Origin: Legionella quateirensis | GTDB taxonomy: Bacteria > Pseudomonadota > Gammaproteobacteria > Legionellales > Legionellaceae | Reading direction: 5' to 3' | Length of the DNA stretch: 36,952 nucleotides | Assembly (NCBI RefSeq): GCF_001467955.1 | Contig: NZ_LNYR01000036.1 | Location: 354-37,305, forward strand | Shown here: positions 10,001 through 17,898 of the stretch, one piece after another | Position numbering within the stretch: position 1 is the stretch's first letter | Layout: every line of letters begins with the position of its first letter | Notes under the pieces: model-generated | What the model saw: only the letters and a program-made list of their open reading frames with translations | Told to the model about the DNA's origin: nothing | Databases searched by the model: none | Translations under genes and position numbers: made by a program

Positions 10001-10604
10001 ATCGACTTCCAGCTACCTGGGTATTGGTGAAGCTGAAATTATTGTCTCCTTGAGACATATAATAGACCCAGGTGTTATACGATTGTACACTGCTGGTACT
10101 GTAGGTTGCCAAAGCAAAATCTGTAGTCGGTATGTAATTTTCGAGAATTGCCTGCACACCTTGTTTTGCGACATTTAATCGACTTGGGCTGTTATCAATA
10201 AGAACGCCACTTTGCGATACTGTATAAGGTGCTTGACCAGTACCATCTGCTCCCTGTATCGGAGGGGTAAAACCTGTAGGTACCAGGTATTTCAATGGTG
10301 AGCTTGAGCTGCTCAGTGAGCTTAAACTGGATGCCAGGGAGCCTGAGCCTGTCATAATGGCTCCACTTAAATTTCCATCCATCGATTCAGAATTTCCTAT
10401 AGCAATAAATACTTGAGGATGAATTGGACTGGCCATGATTATTGGGATGTTGGGAATGTTTAAAGTGGAGGCAGCATGAGCAGCGTTAAAAAAGGATGCT
10501 ACGGCACATAAGAGCAACGTCAATAGTGCCTCAGAGACCCTGTTAATTATTTTGTAGTTTCCCTTTCTGTAGTGAAGCGTGTCTATTAGCCTGTCCATGA
10601 TCAT
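7071..10604 (-). CDS. pilY1: PilY1 type IV pilus tip-associated adhesin/biogenesis protein
   Basis: A secreted protein of 1177 residues. Order: signal peptide (about 1-45, basic then hydrophobic, ending NAAHA), a von Willebrand A-like domain (about 62-530) with the FVILISDGLPTMD strand near residue 415, then the C-terminal PilY1 beta-propeller, recognised by the ANDGMVHAINATNGEEL hallmark (about residues 712-730), PQIGQIG, and a calcium-loop-like DINGDGGFTAQDQ near 1105. PilY1 sits at the pilus tip with the minor pilins, and controls extension/retraction and adhesion; L. pneumophila PilY1 has been linked to host-cell entry and twitching. The first MIDAS position reads GNSESM (70-75), with Gly where DxSxS proteins have Asp. 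Alternative ATG at 10598 (codon 3). It starts three bases after the pilX stop codon. Confidence 0.93.
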   Translation of the reverse strand: MIMDRLIDTLHYRKGNYKIINRVSEALLTLLLCAVASFFNAAHAASTLNIPNIPIIMASPIHPQVFIAIGNSESMDGNLSGAIMTGSGSLASSLSSLSSSSSPLKYLVPTGFTPPIQGADGTGQAPYTVSQSGVLIDNSPSRLNVAKQGVQAILENYIPTTDFALATYSTSSVQSYNTWVYYMSQGDNNFSFTNTQVAGSRYVINPCYNYGSASSTVSSNCSSIAGFYGGTVVSSSQYMKIGASSDDPEISDVLYSSGSLAGVFLTYTGPTPATPFPPNFSLSNYNSGSVLLSYSKSLPNIGSFATGPTNAGFVPYSKQVIYARRGFGYYGNQSASTGTVLVQMTSAGTVPTTTTVTNALNAFLPYLKPETNSTSTTEIKASALQSPIAGLLSKANSYLSALGTTSGNGCPQQKFVILISDGLPTMDLSGKLWPPLGSAAATGYGVTATFNANGSLNTTNNQALTDAINTIKTLKSNGILTYVIGLGAGVNPAINPSAASTLTAMAVAGGTENYYPATDPNTLVDSLNTIMVAIQNGTFTTSAAAVSSTHLNGETVEYQANFVSSDLPYLDWTGNLVAIQLDPDTGAPTTTINWSAQTQLDNLVAGTGWSSSRFVATWDPVALSGIPFRWASLNTTQKAQLQPSDLLGQNRLEYLRGNTALEKRNGGTFRNRSHILGDIVDSQVIYVGAPEAPYLDPGYVTFAKAKLNRQPMLYVGANDGMVHAINATNGEELFSFIPNSVFDNLHKLTAPLYNQSHQFYVNGSPQNGDVQFSDSTWHTILVGGENAGGNSIYALDITDPSAITSEDDVANSVLWEFTDTDMGLSYSRPQIGQIGTSTSTPLTFAVFFGNGYNSTINSSILYAVNPQTGALIKKIDLCAAVSGACDSTLPQGLSSVALAHKDGLQGQPITVVYAGDLQGNLWAVNVSDADPANWTVRLLFQARDSSGIAQPITTAPIVTLNPNYPRKQGLFILFGTGQLIASSDLLNTQTQTVYGVWDKPLTTVTYARTDLQQQTLSLIAPGTSGLSASILTVTANTINWNNKLGWFADLAVPGQRIITNPELINGTFIATLNTPPLTACGVGFSSMLLELNYLTGGSFLRAQIDINGDGGFTAQDQYNGSYPVGITLSDSYANSPTVLGPNKDNHIVILITQSNGVQTSIINPNNTPRKIGWWQLQ

Positions 10605-10607
10605 AAC

Positions 10608-11117
10608 CTATTGTTGAAGTTGTATCGTACTTTGTATTAGTACGGAAGAGGTTCCGTTTGATCCAACCGAACGTGCAGTAATTCGATAAACATGGGTAGG
10701 CGATTTCATGTTTTGTCCGGGTTGGATGACGGAAGGAAGTTGTTCAATGATATAACTGGATTGTGTACCTGAACCCCCTTGGAAACTATTAATTACAGCT
10801 GAACTACTTGACCAGTTTACAGTTTTCCAAATCGGAGCTGTACTTGAGTCAAATAAATACAGTCCATTGGTATTATTAAGAAAACTTTGAGTGGTGTAGG
10901 TCGCGTTGATAATCTTGTTCACTGCTTCATTCAGAGCTCCTTCAGTTTTTTCAAAACTGATTTCTGAATCAGTGGCATTTGTTGCTACACGGGTTTGTGT
11001 CGTATTATGTGATGATTGAGTCAAAGCCATCATAGTGAGCATGCTCATTAACACAAGAGTAGTAATCAGGATGTACCCTTTTTGTTTTAATTGAGTTAGT
11101 GAGGATAAAGTAGTCAT
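10608..11117 (-). CDS. pilX: PilX-like minor pilin
   Basis: A 169-residue prepilin-like protein. The leader ends KQKG, then YILITTLVLMSMLTMMAL, the single hydrophobic helix of the PilX N-terminal family. Position +5 is Thr, not the usual Glu; this also occurs in the tip pseudopilin GspK of type II secretion. The rest is Ser/Thr/Asn-rich with beta-strand character. Its ATG overlaps the pilW stop by 4 bp (11114-11117), so translation is probably coupled. Minor pilins PilV, PilW, PilX and PilE, with FimT/FimU and PilY1, form the priming complex at the pilus tip. Confidence 0.85.
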   Translation of the reverse strand: MTTLSSLTQLKQKGYILITTLVLMSMLTMMALTQSSHNTTQTRVATNATDSEISFEKTEGALNEAVNKIINATYTTQSFLNNTNGLYLFDSSTAPIWKTVNWSSSSAVINSFQGGSGTQSSYIIEQLPSVIQPGQNMKSPTHVYRITARSVGSNGTSSVLIQSTIQLQQ

Positions 11118-12181
11118 AATATGGCATTCCTCAAATTAATCGTCATTTCAAATACATGACGAAGACGATTGTCAGCGGGTACTGTTACTACTGTGTCCAG
11201 GACCGTATATTGGTTGGTAGTCAAAGTACCTGATCCGATTTTTCCTTCTATTAAAAATCCCATTCGTACAGAATATACTTGAGTCCAGTCTGTTACCGCG
11301 TTCGCTGTGACGTATCGGTTTACCACGCCATTCGAACCAATACCGTATTGTACTTTCATTATGTTGATGCCAGGCACAAGCGGTTCAATGGTCCAACTGC
11401 TTCCAATTAATCGGGCACGCATCAAGGCACTTTGACCTCCCTCGCCCTGACCGACAAAAAAAGCAGTTTGTTGCATTTGTACGAATTGCGCTCCAGCTTG
11501 AAAATTTACTGGAAAGCTGCTTGATATATTTTCCAGAACACCAGTACCTGCATCATGAGTAATTGTTGTTCCTGCGACACCTGTAATTTTAAATAGTACT
11601 GATTTAATACAATCTGAGACTGCCCCGAATTGTCCGCTGGATAGATTGGTACCACTTACACTTTGTACCGTCAGAGAGCTGCTTCCTGAATCTATAGTTG
11701 TTACTCCCAAAGGGATTGTATTGGGAGCTGATCCGAGGATAATCAGAACATCATTACCTTGTTGAACATTTCCTACCAGGGAAGCGACCAGTGCGGGACT
11801 CCAATTATTGGCATTACTGCTGTTGGCAGGGTTTGCCTGGGTAATGGTAAAACTTGTGGTACTGCCATTATAGCCTGTCAGCATCGCAGGGCTGTTATTA
11901 ATTGAGCCCAATGGAGAAGGACCACCGGCGTTTAAATTCGAGACAGCCGATGTCACGTTACCACAACCTGTAAAACCGGCTGATCGAATGACCGGAGCGA
12001 CTAAATTGGTAATTGCATTTTCTGTACTTTGCACGAGATCCTGAGAGTTAGATGCTTTATAAAGTTGACTTTGTGCCAGATAAATTTCCAGGACCGCATA
12101 ACTCAACAAGAGCCCAATAACACTTGCTACCATTAGCTCAATTAATGAAAAACCATTTTGATGTGCTGAATACGTTTTCAT
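11114..12181 (-). CDS. pilW: PilW-like minor pilin
   Basis: A 355-residue prepilin. The ten-residue leader MKTYSAHQNG precedes FSLIELMVASVIGLLLSYAVLEIYL: PilD cleavage site G|F, Glu+5 present. The length and the long Gly/Ser/Asn-rich beta domain are typical of PilW, the largest of the minor pilins, which contacts PilY1/PilX at the pilus tip. The start overlaps the pilV stop by 4 bp (12178-12181), and the stop overlaps the pilX start by 4 bp, a strongly coupled block. Confidence 0.9.
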   Translation of the reverse strand: MKTYSAHQNGFSLIELMVASVIGLLLSYAVLEIYLAQSQLYKASNSQDLVQSTENAITNLVAPVIRSAGFTGCGNVTSAVSNLNAGGPSPLGSINNSPAMLTGYNGSTTSFTITQANPANSSNANNWSPALVASLVGNVQQGNDVLIILGSAPNTIPLGVTTIDSGSSSLTVQSVSGTNLSSGQFGAVSDCIKSVLFKITGVAGTTITHDAGTGVLENISSSFPVNFQAGAQFVQMQQTAFFVGQGEGGQSALMRARLIGSSWTIEPLVPGINIMKVQYGIGSNGVVNRYVTANAVTDWTQVYSVRMGFLIEGKIGSGTLTTNQYTVLDTVVTVPADNRLRHVFEMTINLRNAIL

Positions 12182-12717
12182 ATTTGGCTCTGTATACTTA
12201 ATTGCACGTAGTTAGGATTAGCAGAGGCGGCACTGCTTGCTCCTAACTGATTTTGTGCCTGGCTATCATCCCATTGCACCGTCACTGTAATCACTGTATT
12301 TCCTGCAACACCTGAAAGTGCCGAAGTGATTGATCCGCTACCACTGGGTAATTTGGAAACGTCTTTCGTTAGCCAATACCATGTATCATAAGTGGCCATT
12401 TGTGTTGGTGTACACGTTGCGGAATTACACATCACTGAAGGAGTAGAAACTGATGTTGGCAAACCATTAGATCCAATGTTACTTATATTATAATTTCCAT
12501 CGATTGCTGCTTGAGAATTAGCACGGATTCTATCAAAAATATCGTATACTGATTGAACCGCCTGGAGTTTTGCATAGCTTGAGTTATTGGCTTTATTGGA
12601 TAGCATCAACATACTAGCTATTCCAAGTAATCCAATAGCAAATAAGACAACCGAAACCAGGACTTCCAATAAGGTCATCCCTTTTTGTCGTGAATTTGTC
12701 CTCAATCCAGCATACAT
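12178..12717 (-). CDS. pilV: PilV-like minor pilin
   Basis: A 179-residue prepilin. The leader of 13 residues ends RQKG and is followed by MTLLEVLVSVVLFAIGLLGIASM, the GMTLLEVLV signature of PilV proteins, with Glu+5 present. A conserved cysteine pair (VMCNSATC) lies mid-protein. GGAG about nine bases before the ATG is the probable ribosome-binding site. It follows fimT by 13 bp and overlaps pilW by 4 bp. Role: component of the pilus-tip priming complex. Confidence 0.9.
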   Translation of the reverse strand: MYAGLRTNSRQKGMTLLEVLVSVVLFAIGLLGIASMLMLSNKANNSSYAKLQAVQSVYDIFDRIRANSQAAIDGNYNISNIGSNGLPTSVSTPSVMCNSATCTPTQMATYDTWYWLTKDVSKLPSGSGSITSALSGVAGNTVITVTVQWDDSQAQNQLGASSAASANPNYVQLSIQSQI

Positions 12718-12730
12718 AATGAAATCTCCA

Positions 12731-13405
12731 TTAAGGACAGGTTAGGGAACCGTTATTCCAGACAGCTTGTCCGGGAGTTGTTCCTGTTTGTACATAGCCC
12801 GTAGCAAGAACTTCAACAGAATGGGCAAAAGTTCCGCCTCTGTTGTCACATAAAGTGAAATTACTCTGTGTAGTGGATAGCCCATATCGGTCAAAAAGCA
12901 CTTCAGTAGTATTTCCTGTCAGGGTTGGATCTACATTAGTGCTCTGCTGACTTTTAAGAAGGGTGGCTGCCCCAGAAGTCGGTTGAGTCACGATTATCCA
13001 ACCTGAACTCCAATCTGCACCGCAGGTTGTTGAACCAGGACTACCCAGGGGACAGACTTTTATGGTCATTGCCTGATTTAATGCGGTACTGCGCGCATAA
13101 TTGAGCGCATTTACTAATGAGTCGGTATTTGAGGCGAGACGATTGTTTAACACCATGGTTCTGAATGCCGGTATTGCCACCATTAAAAGGATGGACAGTA
13201 CACAGAGGGTCACTAAAAGTTCAACCAGGGTAAATGCAGCAAGGCAGGATCTGCTCTTGCTTCGCTTAATTGGTGTCCTATATTTTTTTTTATAGGACTG
13301 CAATTCAGTTTGAATAGACAAAGGAACAGTGCTAACGCTAAATAATAGAACATTATTTGCATTATTTATTACCATAGTATGTGATCCACCTAACATCCTG
13401 TCCAA
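12731..13405 (-). CDS. fimT: FimT/GspH-type minor pilin, first gene of the pil operon
   Basis: A GspH/FimT family prepilin. The mature part starts FTLVELLVTLCVLSILLMVAIPAFRTMVLNNRLAS, then NALNYARSTALNQ and KVCPLGSPG, as in FimT/FimU. Two oddities are seen. The residue before the cleavage site is Ala (CLAA|FT) rather than Gly. The leader is very long: 57 residues from the TTG at 13405, or 47 from the ATG at 13375. The TTG has a good AAGGA seven bases upstream; the ATG has AGGTGG about ten bases upstream. The segment before cleavage is basic (KKKYRTPIKRSKSRS) as in normal leaders, so the true start may be an internal non-ATG codon. FimT binds DNA in some transformable bacteria, which would suit the neighbouring comEC. 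Confidence 0.85.
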   Translation of the reverse strand: MDRMLGGSHTMVINNANNVLLFSVSTVPLSIQTELQSYKKKYRTPIKRSKSRSCLAAFTLVELLVTLCVLSILLMVAIPAFRTMVLNNRLASNTDSLVNALNYARSTALNQAMTIKVCPLGSPGSTTCGADWSSGWIIVTQPTSGAATLLKSQQSTNVDPTLTGNTTEVLFDRYGLSTTQSNFTLCDNRGGTFAHSVEVLATGYVQTGTTPGQAVWNNGSLTCP

Positions 13406-13821
13406 TGTATGTTCCTTTTATTGCCATGAAATTACTGCTCTATTAATTATAGTCTATTTATTGATCTATTATCGTGATGGGGCATTAGACGAGTTGTCAA
13501 TAAGTAGATGCGTCATCCCGAGAAAAGCGAGGGATCTCCTGATTGAGCACAATGTCATATTAGGTAGATCCCTTGCTTTGCTCGGGATGACGGAGTTGTG
13601 ATAATTGATGACTGAATTGTGGTAAGGGGAATAGATGTACTGTCATTAATTAAGGATTTCACCTCGATCCGTTCAGTCTGAGGTGAGACGGTAGCCTCGT
13701 CTCGAAGCCTTGGTACGTAGGCTTCGAGATGGCGTAAACGCTGAATGGATTAAGTGTATTTTTGATCAATCTCTCACTTAATGACGATATTTCCCGCACG
13801 GTGTTTTAAAAATGGTAAAAA
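13406..13821. repeat. Intergenic repeats between rhlE and the pil operon
   Basis: Contains one copy of the 83-bp-class hairpin (13511-13592) and a second, different palindrome (13667-13750) with inner arms CTCGAAGCC/GGCTTCGAG (13701-13709, 13720-13728) and outer arms ATCCGTTCAG/CTGAATGGAT. A TATAAT on the minus strand (13446-13451) lies about 40 bp before the fimT start. No gene is seen. Confidence 0.75.
13446..13451 (-). promoter_or_regulatory. Candidate -10 box of the fimT-pilE operon
   Basis: TATAAT on the minus strand, about 40 bp upstream of the fimT start; the -35 position 17 bp further up is poor (CGATAA). Placement suits a promoter; the evidence is one hexamer in A/T-rich DNA. Confidence 0.3.
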
Positions 13822-15075
13822 TTATTTCCCAGCTCGTTTAGCAAAAGGCTTCCGCTCTGTATTTTTAACCGACTGAGGAGATTTCTTTTTAAACGGAACA
13901 TTTCTTTTGGGTTGAACAGGCGCAGACGTATTGGGCAGGTTATGCGTGGGTTCAAAATCATCTATTTCAATTCGTTCCAGTTTACGTTTGATTAATTTTT
14001 CAATTGCATTCAATTGACCGACTTCATCCGCACTAACCAGTGAGACGGCCAGTCCCGATGCGCCTGCTCGTCCAGTTCTGCCAATCCGGTGAACATAATC
14101 TTCTGCAACTTGAGGGAGATCAAAGTTAACAACACAAGGCAATTGATCAATATCAATACCACGAGCAGCAATGTCTGTAGCCACCAGGATATGCAGTTCG
14201 CCTGATTTGAAGTCGGCTAAAGCTTTTGTACGTTGCGATTGTGATTTATTGCCGTGTATGGCTGCGGCATAGATATTATCGTCGGCCAGTTGCTTAACCA
14301 GTTTATTCGCACCGTGTTTGGTACGTGCAAATACCAGAGTTTGTCCCCATTTATTGGTATGAATAAGATGGCTTAGTAAAGCGGATTTACGGCCTTTATC
14401 TACAGGATGGACTCTTTGTTTAATTGCAACAACGGTTGTATTACGAGGGGCCACATCAATTTCAACCGGCTGATTAAGTATTCCTTTAACCAAGGTGCGT
14501 ATTTCTTCAGAAAACGTAGCTGAAAACATCAGGTTTTGTCTGTTTCTTGGGAGCAGCTTAATAATTCGTTTGATGTCATGAATGAAGCCCATGTCCAACA
14601 TACGATCTGCTTCATCCAATACCAGAGTATCTACTTCATCTAATTGAATCGCTCTTTGCTGATGCAAATCCAGCAACCGTCCAGGGGTTGCGACCAGAAG
14701 TTCAACTCCAGAGCGTAATTTCATCATTTGGGGGTTTATTTTTACTCCTCCAAATACTACCGCAGAACGAAGTGTCAGGTGACGTCCGTATTGGATGATG
14801 CTTTCATGTACTTGTGCTGCCAGTTCTCGGGTAGGGGTTACTATTAATACACGGGTACGATTATTTTTAGCGCGTGGTTTATCACTTAGTTTTTGTAGAA
14901 TGGGTAAAACAAAACTGGCCGTTTTGCCAGTCCCTGTTTGTGCTGAAGCCAGGACATCACTTCCACGCAATACCGCAGGAATGGCTTGAGCCTGAATAGG
15001 TGAGGGTTGGGTATAGCCGGATTCTTCTACGGCTTTGAGTATTGGTTCTATTAAACCCAATGATGAAAAACTCAT
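13822..15075 (-). CDS. rhlE: DEAD-box ATP-dependent RNA helicase, RhlE type
   Basis: A 417-residue cytosolic RNA helicase with all core motifs: the Q-motif region ([14 protein letters not shown]), Walker A AQTGTGKT (45-52), [40 protein letters not shown] and [10 protein letters not shown]. The short C-terminal tail after the helicase core is Lys/Arg-rich ([22 protein letters not shown]), typical of RhlE, which acts in ribosome maturation and RNA decay. AAGGA upstream of ATG 15075 is a good ribosome-binding site. Assignment to RhlE among DEAD paralogues rests on overall length and C-tail, so the symbol is less sure than the family. Confidence 0.93.
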   Translation of the reverse strand: MSFSSLGLIEPILKAVEESGYTQPSPIQAQAIPAVLRGSDVLASAQTGTGKTASFVLPILQKLSDKPRAKNNRTRVLIVTPTRELAAQVHESIIQYGRHLTLRSAVVFGGVKINPQMMKLRSGVELLVATPGRLLDLHQQRAIQLDEVDTLVLDEADRMLDMGFIHDIKRIIKLLPRNRQNLMFSATFSEEIRTLVKGILNQPVEIDVAPRNTTVVAIKQRVHPVDKGRKSALLSHLIHTNKWGQTLVFARTKHGANKLVKQLADDNIYAAAIHGNKSQSQRTKALADFKSGELHILVATDIAARGIDIDQLPCVVNFDLPQVAEDYVHRIGRTGRAGASGLAVSLVSADEVGQLNAIEKLIKRKLERIEIDDFEPTHNLPNTSAPVQPKRNVPFKKKSPQSVKNTERKPFAKRAGK

Positions 15076-15466
15076 GTTGTTTCCTTAAATGTGCAGGGTA
15101 GTCCGGGCTAATGTTTGAGATACCCAGATTCTTTTGACTATTTTTGGTGCAATTATATCATGAATTTTGCTTGATAAGTCGTATTAGTGGAAATTAATTA
15201 GGGTCTGTTGACAATTCATTTTGTTAATTCACCGTAAAGGCCACGTACCGCGGCTAGTCCGCGGTATCCAGAGATCTGCTGGATGGCGCGGATAAGCCCT
15301 GAACGATCCTCACTTTTTTATACCTCATTCCCGCGAAGGCGGGAATCCATGCATCACATTAGCACCTGATTGTGTTTGATTAATGGATCCCCGCCTTCGC
15401 GAGGATGATGTATAAAAGTGATGATTGTAAAAAAATTATGGGAAGATGGCCGGAGTTTATGAGCAA
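15076..15466. repeat. Composite palindromic repeat between rhlE and the deacetylase gene
   Basis: The left end AGGGTCTGTTGACAATTC starts at 15200 and matches the ends at about 5870 and 27046. It is followed by a mini-hairpin TACCGCGG/CCGCGGTA (about 15245-15265). A second element (about 15304-15427) then shows inverted ends of the type CTCACTTTTTTATAC and the core ATTCCCGCGAAGGCGGGAAT. No matching right end of the first element is seen after it. No gene is supported. Confidence 0.7.
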
Positions 15467-16345
15467 TCAATCCCAGTCGACAAAAGATTCAATTTCTGTA
15501 TCTGGAACAGCAGGGGGATTCACTTTATTTTTGGCAAATAATTTGGGTTTAAAGTTGATTTTAGAACAGTGTGCTGATTCTTTAAATGTCTTAAGGGCAT
15601 CTTCCAGATTGACAAAGGTATAACCCTTTTCCTTATATAAATTAATAATATCAGGCAAAACGTAGGCATTCAGTAAATTGGCATGAATTAACAGAATTTG
15701 CGCTTGATCAGGATTATGATGATATTCAGTATGTTCTTCTGCTTTTACAGTCTGTTGCCAGATAAAATCAAGGTAAAAAGGCTTCATTTCACTTAGATAA
15801 TCACGTCTATTCAATTCAGGTACTGACAACAAACGTTGATTGAAGACAAAATCTTTACTGTCTATAGTGATGGGCGCAACCTGATAGTTCTTTTTGGCAA
15901 GGTAACAAAGAACTTTATTTTTTTTGCTCCCAGAACTCATTGCCAGATAAGGATATCTGAAATATTTAGGCTCAGTCAGAACGGGGGCCAGAATCTTGTC
16001 TGCTTCCTTGATTTCTTTAATATATTCTTTTGTTTTAAGTACATTCAGATTGGCATGAGAATAGGTATGATTGCCCAGGCCAAAACCTGAGTCACGAAAT
16101 TTTTGTAAGACTTCCCAATTATCATTGCGAACTTCTTTAGCGATGATAAAACCGGTAGCAGGAATTTGTTGTACTTTCATTGTATTCATCATCATATTTA
16201 AATGAAAATTTCTGTATTCGCCTACAAAGGGTAGATCATCAATTGTAATGGCGATCTCTTTTTTGTGAGCAAAAGACATTGGTGATGCAATGATTAAAAG
16301 CATGAAGCAAAGAAACATGGAATTGGTAATTGATTTGATATTCAT
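15467..16345 (-). CDS. Exported polysaccharide deacetylase-family (NodB/CE4) protein
   Basis: A 292-residue protein with an N-terminal signal peptide (hydrophobic FLCFMLLIIASPMSFA, cleavage near residue 26), so periplasmic or secreted. NodB-homology motifs are in order: AITIDDLP (catalytic and metal Asp pair), GNHTYSH (HxxxH metal ligands) and RYPYL (the RxPY motif). CE4 enzymes remove acetyl groups from peptidoglycan, chitin or other N-acetylated glycans; the substrate here is unknown. The C-terminal DQAQILLIHANLLNAY fits the last CE4 motif (leucine/histidine). The downstream flank is repeat DNA; a 200-bp gap with a hairpin separates it from the duplicated-module orphan gene upstream. Confidence 0.88.
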   Translation of the reverse strand: MNIKSITNSMFLCFMLLIIASPMSFAHKKEIAITIDDLPFVGEYRNFHLNMMMNTMKVQQIPATGFIIAKEVRNDNWEVLQKFRDSGFGLGNHTYSHANLNVLKTKEYIKEIKEADKILAPVLTEPKYFRYPYLAMSSGSKKNKVLCYLAKKNYQVAPITIDSKDFVFNQRLLSVPELNRRDYLSEMKPFYLDFIWQQTVKAEEHTEYHHNPDQAQILLIHANLLNAYVLPDIINLYKEKGYTFVNLEDALKTFKESAHCSKINFKPKLFAKNKVNPPAVPDTEIESFVDWD

Positions 16346-16462
16346 TAGAAATTAGCTGTCTTTAGGGTAGTAGGGTTAATTTATTACGGTTATTGTAACA
16401 AAATTTAAGCTAAATGGCTTATTCCAAGTGATAATATAAAAAAATATTAATTTAAGTTGATT

Positions 16463-16498
16463 AAGCAGCAGCACCTGTTTGATCACTAGCTGCTGCTT
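16463..16498. terminator. Strong stem-loop between the deacetylase gene and the orphan gene
   Basis: A perfect 10-bp inverted repeat AAGCAGCAGC / GCTGCTGCTT with a 16-bp loop, starting about 48 bp past the stop of the upstream orphan gene (minus strand). No U-run follows directly; an A/T-rich stretch with seven Ts on the minus strand comes about 20 bp later. It may end transcription of the orphan gene or protect its 3' end. Confidence 0.45.
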
Positions 16499-16545
16499 GA
16501 TTAAAGAAATTTAATTTAACAATCAGATGATTCTGTTAATTTAAA

Positions 16546-17886
16546 TTAGAGAGTTGGTTGAGTGATGTCTGTTGAAGAGGAGGCTTTCTGCTCGTTTTGA
16601 TCTTCCAGATCTTCCTCTTCTTCTTGAACTTTCGGGGTCTTTTTCCACCAGTTATAGATACTGGAAACATAGGATGAACTGGCTTCCTTAGGCTTGGATA
16701 ATTCAATTTCCTTATTCAGTTCTACGACACAATGATCAATCGCTTTATCACGACAGGATCGAATCATTTGTTGCGCCATCGAAAGAATTGGATTCAAGAG
16801 AAAATCCTTGATGGTGGAAAATATGTGTTCAGGTTTAATAGATCCTTTAGATTCTACGTTCTGAACTGTCATATGTCGAATGTACTGGTTAGCAGCAGTA
16901 ATCAAAACTTCAATATCTTGAACAGGAGTTGCTTTAGCGTTAAGAGTTTTAGTTAATTCAGTATGAACTACAGATCCGTTACGCAGAAGAGTTGCTTTAA
17001 TATCTTCATTACTTAATGGTTCAAGTCCATATTCTTTGGCAATATGCCCACGAACAAGGTACATCGCTCCAGCGAGGATCGCAGTTTTTTCCGTTTCTTT
17101 AATTCCGGCTGCTTTAGGCCCTGAAAGGCTGATTGCCAGAGAATCCAGGAACTGGAGTTGAAGGGCTCTGTTTTCATCTAGTGAAGAGACATCTGATGCG
17201 TTTTTATCTGCTGTTTCAGCGATAATTAATTGATGTAGCTCTTCTTTTAAATCAGCAAAAGTTTTAAATGGAGCAACAATAGATTCTGGGACTTCTTTAG
17301 TCGGCTTATACCAAGCGCCATCAGCTTTAGCTTTTTCGCCTACTACTAAACTGTTGTTTACGTTGTTTTGTGCCGCTTCTTCAAATTCGTAACCAATTTT
17401 TGCAAATTTCACTAATTTGTCCACTGGTACGCTTTGAAGAATATGATCTTTTTTAAATCCTTTACGTGAATCATGATCAACATAAATCTGATTCATAAAT
17501 TGATTGAGCGACTTATAGAATTTTGCAAGTTGATCAGGGCTTGCTTGATGTTCAGCTGAAATTCCCATCGCAATATTTAAACGATCCTTTACTCTGCCAC
17601 TTGACTCATATGCTGCTTTGCTTCTATCGATGTCTGCAACGATGACATTCATAGCGGCGTAAACTATGTCAACAGATCGCGCTACCACAGCACGTTTATC
17701 ATTAGATTTTGCACTAGTAATCTGTGTTCCCAGTTCATGGAATATAGTTCTTAAAAATTGAAGTTCATCCCTTCTTCTGGAAGGTAGTGCTGCAATCGAG
17801 TCTTTATTTTCTCGCTTAAGTACGAAAGCGACACAATCATCAAAAAGTCTTTTTAACTCATCAAAATCCTTTAAAGCTAACGTCAT
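16546..17886 (-). CDS. Orphan protein with an internally duplicated module; effector-like tail
   Basis: I recognise no family. The ATG at 17886 (446 aa) has GGAG six bases upstream; a TTG four codons earlier would contain that ribosome-binding site, so 17886 is chosen. The protein is soluble, helical and Lys/Glu/Gln-rich. It contains two copies of a ~155-residue module (about 7-163 and 209-370) about 202-206 residues apart: FDELK/FADLK, LQFL/LQFL, DKRAVVA/EKTAILA, LNQFMNQ/ANQYIRH, and SRKGFKKDHIL/SKGSIKPEHIF. After the second copy come a predicted helix, YNWWKKTP, and the tail QEEEEDLEDQNEQKASSS. Acidic E-block, small-residue-rich C-termini are typical of Dot/Icm type IV effectors, which suggests export into host cells. 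From memory L. pneumophila has an effector gene (lpg0634) at this place; homology is unchecked. Confidence 0.75.
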   Translation of the reverse strand: MTLALKDFDELKRLFDDCVAFVLKRENKDSIAALPSRRRDELQFLRTIFHELGTQITSAKSNDKRAVVARSVDIVYAAMNVIVADIDRSKAAYESSGRVKDRLNIAMGISAEHQASPDQLAKFYKSLNQFMNQIYVDHDSRKGFKKDHILQSVPVDKLVKFAKIGYEFEEAAQNNVNNSLVVGEKAKADGAWYKPTKEVPESIVAPFKTFADLKEELHQLIIAETADKNASDVSSLDENRALQLQFLDSLAISLSGPKAAGIKETEKTAILAGAMYLVRGHIAKEYGLEPLSNEDIKATLLRNGSVVHTELTKTLNAKATPVQDIEVLITAANQYIRHMTVQNVESKGSIKPEHIFSTIKDFLLNPILSMAQQMIRSCRDKAIDHCVVELNKEIELSKPKEASSSYVSSIYNWWKKTPKVQEEEEDLEDQNEQKASSSTDITQPTL

Positions 17887-17898
17887 GTTATTCTCCAA

